A stretch of DNA of 60,000 nt from Branchiostoma floridae (lineage: Eukaryota; Chordata; Leptocardii; Amphioxiformes; Branchiostomatidae): the NCBI RefSeq assembly GCF_000003815.2, contig NC_049993.1, forward strand, positions 13,352,432 to 13,412,431, read 5' to 3'. The notes beneath the pieces were generated by a model that was not told the origin of the DNA, did not search any database, and saw only the letters and a program-made list of their open reading frames with translations. Below, piece by piece: positions 55,840 to 60,000 of the stretch; position 1 is the stretch's first letter, and every line of letters starts with the position of its first letter. Made by a program: the position numbers and the translations under genes.

Positions 55840-56340
55840 TAGCCTCGGTTGCAGTCTTCGAACGGGGCTGTTTTTTTTGCGGGGGGGGGGGGGCTGGTTC
55901 GTGAATCTCAATGTTGGCTAGGTTCTCAAAGGGACTTTGCCGTGGAAATGAGTTGCTCCCCGTCTCAAACGTGAAACTCCTTTCCACGGCAAACTCCCTT
56001 CCTCGGCGAACTCCCTTTCCTGGGGGAGGACCATACACAAATTTTATCACAATTACCATTTTTGAAAGGCTGGAAATTTTAGTTGTGACATCTATTTGTC
56101 ATTTTGTATGGATTTCCCTGTAGTATTACCCTGTAGTATAAAGCAAGGTTAGTATGTCCTGAAAATTGCACCCTTCTACGATACTGGTTCTCAAACACGT
56201 CTCCGACAGCAATTTTGCCTCATATAAAAAGGCTTTACCGGCATAAGAGAACCTAGCCAACGTTGAAATTCACGAACAAACACCTACCCCTACCCCCATC
56301 CCCGAAAAAAAGCCCTGGTCGAAGACTGCAGCGGAGGCTA
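55840..56340. mobile_element. 501-bp foldback element with ~90-bp inverted arms
   Basis: Left end TAGCCTCGGTTGCAGTCTTC and right end (reverse complement) TAGCCTCCGCTGCAGTCTTC. Inward the arms continue with GGGGCT or AGGGCT, a G-rich run, 'TTCGTGAATCTCAA' / 'TTGAAATTCACGAA', and 'GTTGGCTAGGTTCTC' / 'GAGAACCTAGCCAAC'. The interior is short and non-coding. No target duplication is certain. Confidence 0.75.
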
Positions 56341-57169
56341 ACCCCCGTATATGTCAAGCCAATTCCAGTCTCATTATCCCCATCTGACAAGCAATCCAAG
56401 CCACGCTCTTCATATCATATCACATCTAGAGTTGATATCCAGAAAAGTAATAAACTTCATATTTAGATATCACATTCTACGTCATTTCTTGATCATGTTT
56501 TGTGATTAGAGTGAGCCCAATGGGTTGATATAACATAGTGAACATTCAATTGGATGTAACATGGCAAGCTTGATATGATCACGATACGGAGGTCAATAAA
56601 CTTGGAGCTTTCGGCATTTCGTTCCACTAAAACTTTGATGGAACGTTGTGAAACAAAAGTGATTCAGATGATAGTAGATAGTTGTAGGAAATATCAGCTG
56701 CAGGCGTTTAGATTAAGGCAAGGCAAGGCATGGTTCAAGTTTGTTCGTTATTGTTTGAATCATATTTGCAGGCCAATGAATATATAGATGCATCGTCTGT
56801 GTATGTCTGCTTAGATAATGCGAAATACGACTTCTTAAAAACTACATCGCAAAGTTATATAAAATTAAAATGTAAGTTGTTTTTGATGTTGCTGTGAAGT
56901 ATAATGGGTAGGGGATTTGCCTTAAAGAATTCGTAGCCCCTGCTTGTCCGATAGGGTCAGTTAGTCGTCATACTCAATAGAATTCTGGTTAAAGATTGTC
57001 ATACATGTTGACTTGGATATTGTATAGAGGACAGTCTCATATTCGAACCGTTTGGCAGTATTCGTTCAAGGGATGCATTTACATGCAGATACTAAACAGT
57101 CAACATACATTATTTCTCGCATGCAATTAGGCCATTTTCTCTTTACTCAGGAGGAAATTATTACATAGC
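56341..57169. other. Gene-free interval
   Basis: AT-rich with no recognised coding sequence. Near 56925-56965 'GTAGCCCCTGCTTGTCCGAT' and 'AGGGTCAGTTAGTC' resemble, inverted, the sequence just outside the SINE at 28200-28260, so a SINE or repeat fragment is likely there. Confidence 0.4.
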
Positions 57170-57640
57170 TTCGGTTAGTGACAGTGACTGGCATGACGCA
57201 CCCGCTATACAGGAGTCAGGGGTAGGCGGGACTCTTACACCCTTGGTAGGATGTCCTCCTAGGAGACGGAAGGACGGAAACTCCAAACAACAAAGCTGCA
57301 AATCAGGTGGAAATGAGTACCTAGTTGCGGCTAGTGACAGTGACTGGCATTAGGAGCATGCTCGGGCATGACGCACCCGCTATACGCGAGTCAGGAGTAG
57401 GCGGAACACCTTACATCCTTGGTCGGAAGTCCTCATAGGAGACGGAAACTCCAAACAACAATCAGGTGGAAATTAGTACCTAGCTGCGGCTAGTGGCAGT
57501 GACAGGGGGCATGTTCGGGCATGACGCACCCGCTATACACGAGTCAGGGGTAGGCGGAACCCCTTACATCCTTGGTCGGAAGTCCTCAGCGTCCTTCGGA
57601 AACAGAGGAACGGAAACTCCAAACAACAAAGCTGCATATT
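57168..57640. repeat. Three tandem units of ~158 bp resembling a SINE middle segment
   Basis: The landmark 'GGCTAGTGACAGTGAC' (or variants) occurs near 57172, 57327 and 57486. Each is followed by 'GACGCACCCGCTATACNNGA', 'GTCAGG.GTAGGCGGAA', 'CTTGGTCGGAAGTCCTC' and 'GGAAACTCCAAACAACA'. The join 'CAGGTGGAAATGAGTACCTA' followed by 'GYTGCGGCTAG' mirrors the central part of the family A SINEs, suggesting the array grew from a SINE. Confidence 0.75.
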
Positions 57641-58544
57641 TGCTGGGGCCGTCTTACCTGTGGCAGCTCCTGCACCAGTAGCATCAGTAGACGAGAGGAT
57701 GGAGAAGTAATTAATTGCACACCCCTCCTAAGCCGTAAAAAAAACGTCATGTGCAGGCTAGGTAAACAGGTCACAAGTAACTGTTTGCCTACTCCATTGT
57801 CTCTCAAGACAGAAGGATACCAACATTCTTCATCGACGGACATATAATTTTCGCCTATCTTTTAACTCATATCTGTGAAACAAACAACACCCATCTCTCT
57901 CATTACGAGTGTACCAGAATTATCTACAAGTCAGCCCTGTCAGAAAACAAGACAATCTTATTTTCCTGCAAAATCCCCAAGGCTAGTGAATCCATTTCAT
58001 TCCGGGCGCTTCGCTGCGGCACCATATATGGAGAAAAACTCTGTAAGCGTGCGGTTATGCAAATCAAATCTTGTCTGCAAACAGAGAGAAGACAATGCTC
58101 ATGTCAAGATACTCCAGCTGATCCTTGGACGATCGCCGTAAGCAGTGACTAAGGAAAGTTGGCTGCCATAAATATATCTTGCTTTGATGTCTCAACAAGC
58201 TTTGAGGAGACTCGGTAACATGGAAAGTATGGATACAATCAAGACCACAGCATGTCCATAACATAAGACCGGACTTCTGCTGCTGTACCAACAAAGGCCG
58301 CTAGGGGATGTAAAATCTGTACAATTATCTACTAGTTTGAATGTGCAAAGGTAAACGTACAGAAACAATAGTAATGGAACAGTTCATCTGAACTATTCTT
58401 CAACTTAGGTATAGACGTTACCGTGAATATACATATTGTTTCCGCACTTTTAGAGATGTTGTTTCTTTGCCGCGAGGACTTTGGTAAGAGCGAATATTTC
58501 AAACATGGACACAGACCATTTACAATTTTCTATGGACATCTTTG

Positions 58545-58760
58545 TGGATGTCCCTGTAGCTTAACTGGTACTTCTGTTTGGGCTGCACCCATCTTTCGGG
58601 ACGGACGTAAAATGGTGGACAAGTGTTCAGGAAGGTGCCCTCAAGCACGTCATAGGGAAGGGCTAGCAACCACTCCCTGTAAAAACTATATCCTGAAACA
58701 GCAAAGAAACTTGCTACCCTATAGGCCACTAGGCACTACAAGGGTCCGAACGAACGAATT
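58545..58760 (+). mobile_element. SINE, family B
   Basis: A tRNA-like start 'TGTCCCTGTAGCTTAACTGG' is followed by a shortened core ('GGACGTAAAATGGTGGA') and the family B tail: 'GGGAAGGGCTAGCAA', 'CTGAAACAGCAA', 'GCCACTAGGCACTACAAGGG' and 'TCCGAACGAAC'. The tail matches 24228-24330 read on the opposite strand. Confidence 0.75.
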
Positions 58761-59159
58761 TTCCTCTTTTCGATAGTCCAGGCTTTTAGTGCCGTTTGCC
58801 CGGAAGTGCGATGACCCCATTGGTGACCCCTGGTAAACCCGGCTGGCTTATCTGGGATCATGATAATGTCGCACTCGCGCCGCCGAACCTGCAGGGGGTT
58901 TAACATGTCTGCCCGCACTGACCTTTTGGATCATTGAAATGGTGCTTCTTCTCCGTATGGGAGGGGGGCTTGAAAGAATCGAGGCAACATCTTAACGTTG
59001 TTCAGCACTTCTGATATGCCTTTTCACAACTTACTTAAAGAAAAGCAAAGAGGGTTTTCAAAGGAGTCAGCATTAGGAGTCTGTCAAAACAGGGGCGATG
59101 GGCATAACGCTTATAATAGATAAAGCTAGTCCTATAGCCTTTTAAAAACCGTAGAAGCA

Positions 59160-59840
59160 GTGGGTCTCGGGCATTGTGAGGTGGATCCCAACCCTCTACT
59201 TACATTACCTTCTCAACCGAAGTCAGATATTCATTTTTACACCTGGGTAAAAGGCAACCTAAGATTTTCAAAATCAATTGGGGTGGGTGGGGGGGGACAC
59301 TTTACTACCTTATAAGATGGAGCAGCTCTATTCCATTCCATACCAACATTCAAGGAACAAAAATCCGATGCCGCAGTGGCGCGCGAGGATGCTGTGAAGT
59401 TGAATTTTTGTGGGTTACAACATTTAGGGAATCCTCGCGGGGCTTGTTCCTGTGCCATTTTTTTAACCGCTCGAAATATGAAATAATGATGTACATGTAA
59501 ATACGGGAATATACCTGTAGTGCAGTAGCTATCAATTTCATACAGATTATCTCATCCAGATTGTTTCCACGTTTAATGCTCTAATATTGCTTTTTCAGCC
59601 TTGATACATCATTGCTTTTTTAGCCTTTATTTAGCTTTGATACATCATTCGGCCTGAGCCGTTTTTCAAGATTTCAAGGGTTGCTTAGGTTGCCGTTAAG
59701 TGAGGAAAGTCGTATTATGTGCCTTTCCAAAGGACACAACGTCTAGCCGGTTGTAACGAACACTTGACTTCTCGATCTCACGTCAGCTAGCCTATTCACT
59801 GAGTCATTCAACACCACTGTAGTACTGATGTACGTTAATG
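59160..59840 (-). mobile_element. Fragments of family A SINE
   Basis: Two minus-strand pieces. One near 59163-59255 has 'GATCCCAACCCTC' and 'TTTTTACACCTGGGTAA', like a piece at 50888-50970. The other near 59695-59820 has 'GTGAGGAAAGTCGTATTATG', 'GTGCCTTTCCAAAGGACACA', and a decayed tRNA-like head. The intervening 400 bp looks unrelated. Confidence 0.55.
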
Positions 59841-60000
59841 GCTTTAACACACCTTGTGTCTGAAAAACCTGACGTGGGGCGTAAGTAGATTGAGAGCTGT
59901 AGGTAGGATTAGAAGGATGACAGCATCCTGTTTTCAAAATCACCAGGATACAAGCGTAGCTATATGAATAGCTGTGGCCCGGATGCCAGACTGTTTACAG

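Overview
The window looks like a cephalochordate (amphioxus, Branchiostoma-type) nuclear contig. That placement is inferred from intron-rich animal genes with canonical GT-AG splicing, a clear CBARP homologue (a family best known from vertebrates), a JHAMT-like methyltransferase, and abundant young SINEs and MITE-like inverted-repeat elements in introns. I could run no database search; gene names rest on recognised motifs and on exon chains whose splice phases close exactly.

Layout: the C-terminal exon of a Patched-domain (PTCHD) protein (1-591, +); a two-exon gene of unknown function (2267-6195, +); a complete six-exon typical 2-Cys peroxiredoxin (12185-7562, -); a repeat-rich interval with a 5S-rRNA-headed SINE, a promoter-like block at 17850 and a 100-N gap (19500-19599); a complete four-exon METTL21A-like protein-lysine methyltransferase (26918-21065, -) with a 4.4-kb first intron holding a long TG microsatellite; more SINEs and satellites; a two-exon JHAMT-like SAM methyltransferase (32121-30482, -) head-to-head with a complete five-exon thioredoxin (32884-35842, +); and a CBARP gene (49988-37092, -) whose four 3' exons, including the membrane-spanning one, are visible. 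Its 5' end lies upstream, perhaps within 50-60 kb, perhaps outside. The last 10 kb is almost all repeats.

Functionally, thioredoxin is the usual reductant of typical 2-Cys peroxiredoxins, so two partners of one peroxide-reduction cycle sit about 21 kb apart. METTL21A and the JHAMT-like gene are neighbouring SAM-dependent methyltransferases of different families. CBARP in vertebrates binds calcium-channel beta subunits. Nothing suggests a co-regulated cluster apart from the 762-bp divergent spacer between the JHAMT-like gene and thioredoxin.

The most interesting non-genic signals are: two copies of a repeat with a hammerhead-ribozyme-like core (41472-41555, 48921-49000); SINEs with different heads (5S or tRNA) and different tails that share one short central block; a tandem array that copies the intron-exon boundary of the CBARP transmembrane exon; a hAT-type MITE with an exact 8-bp target duplication inserted into one arm of a 36-bp perfect inverted repeat; a MULE-like MITE with a 9-bp target duplication; a ~162-bp tandem array ending in a (GAAA)n tract and two hairpins; and a 30-bp minisatellite that repeats an ATTGG (inverted CCAAT) box.
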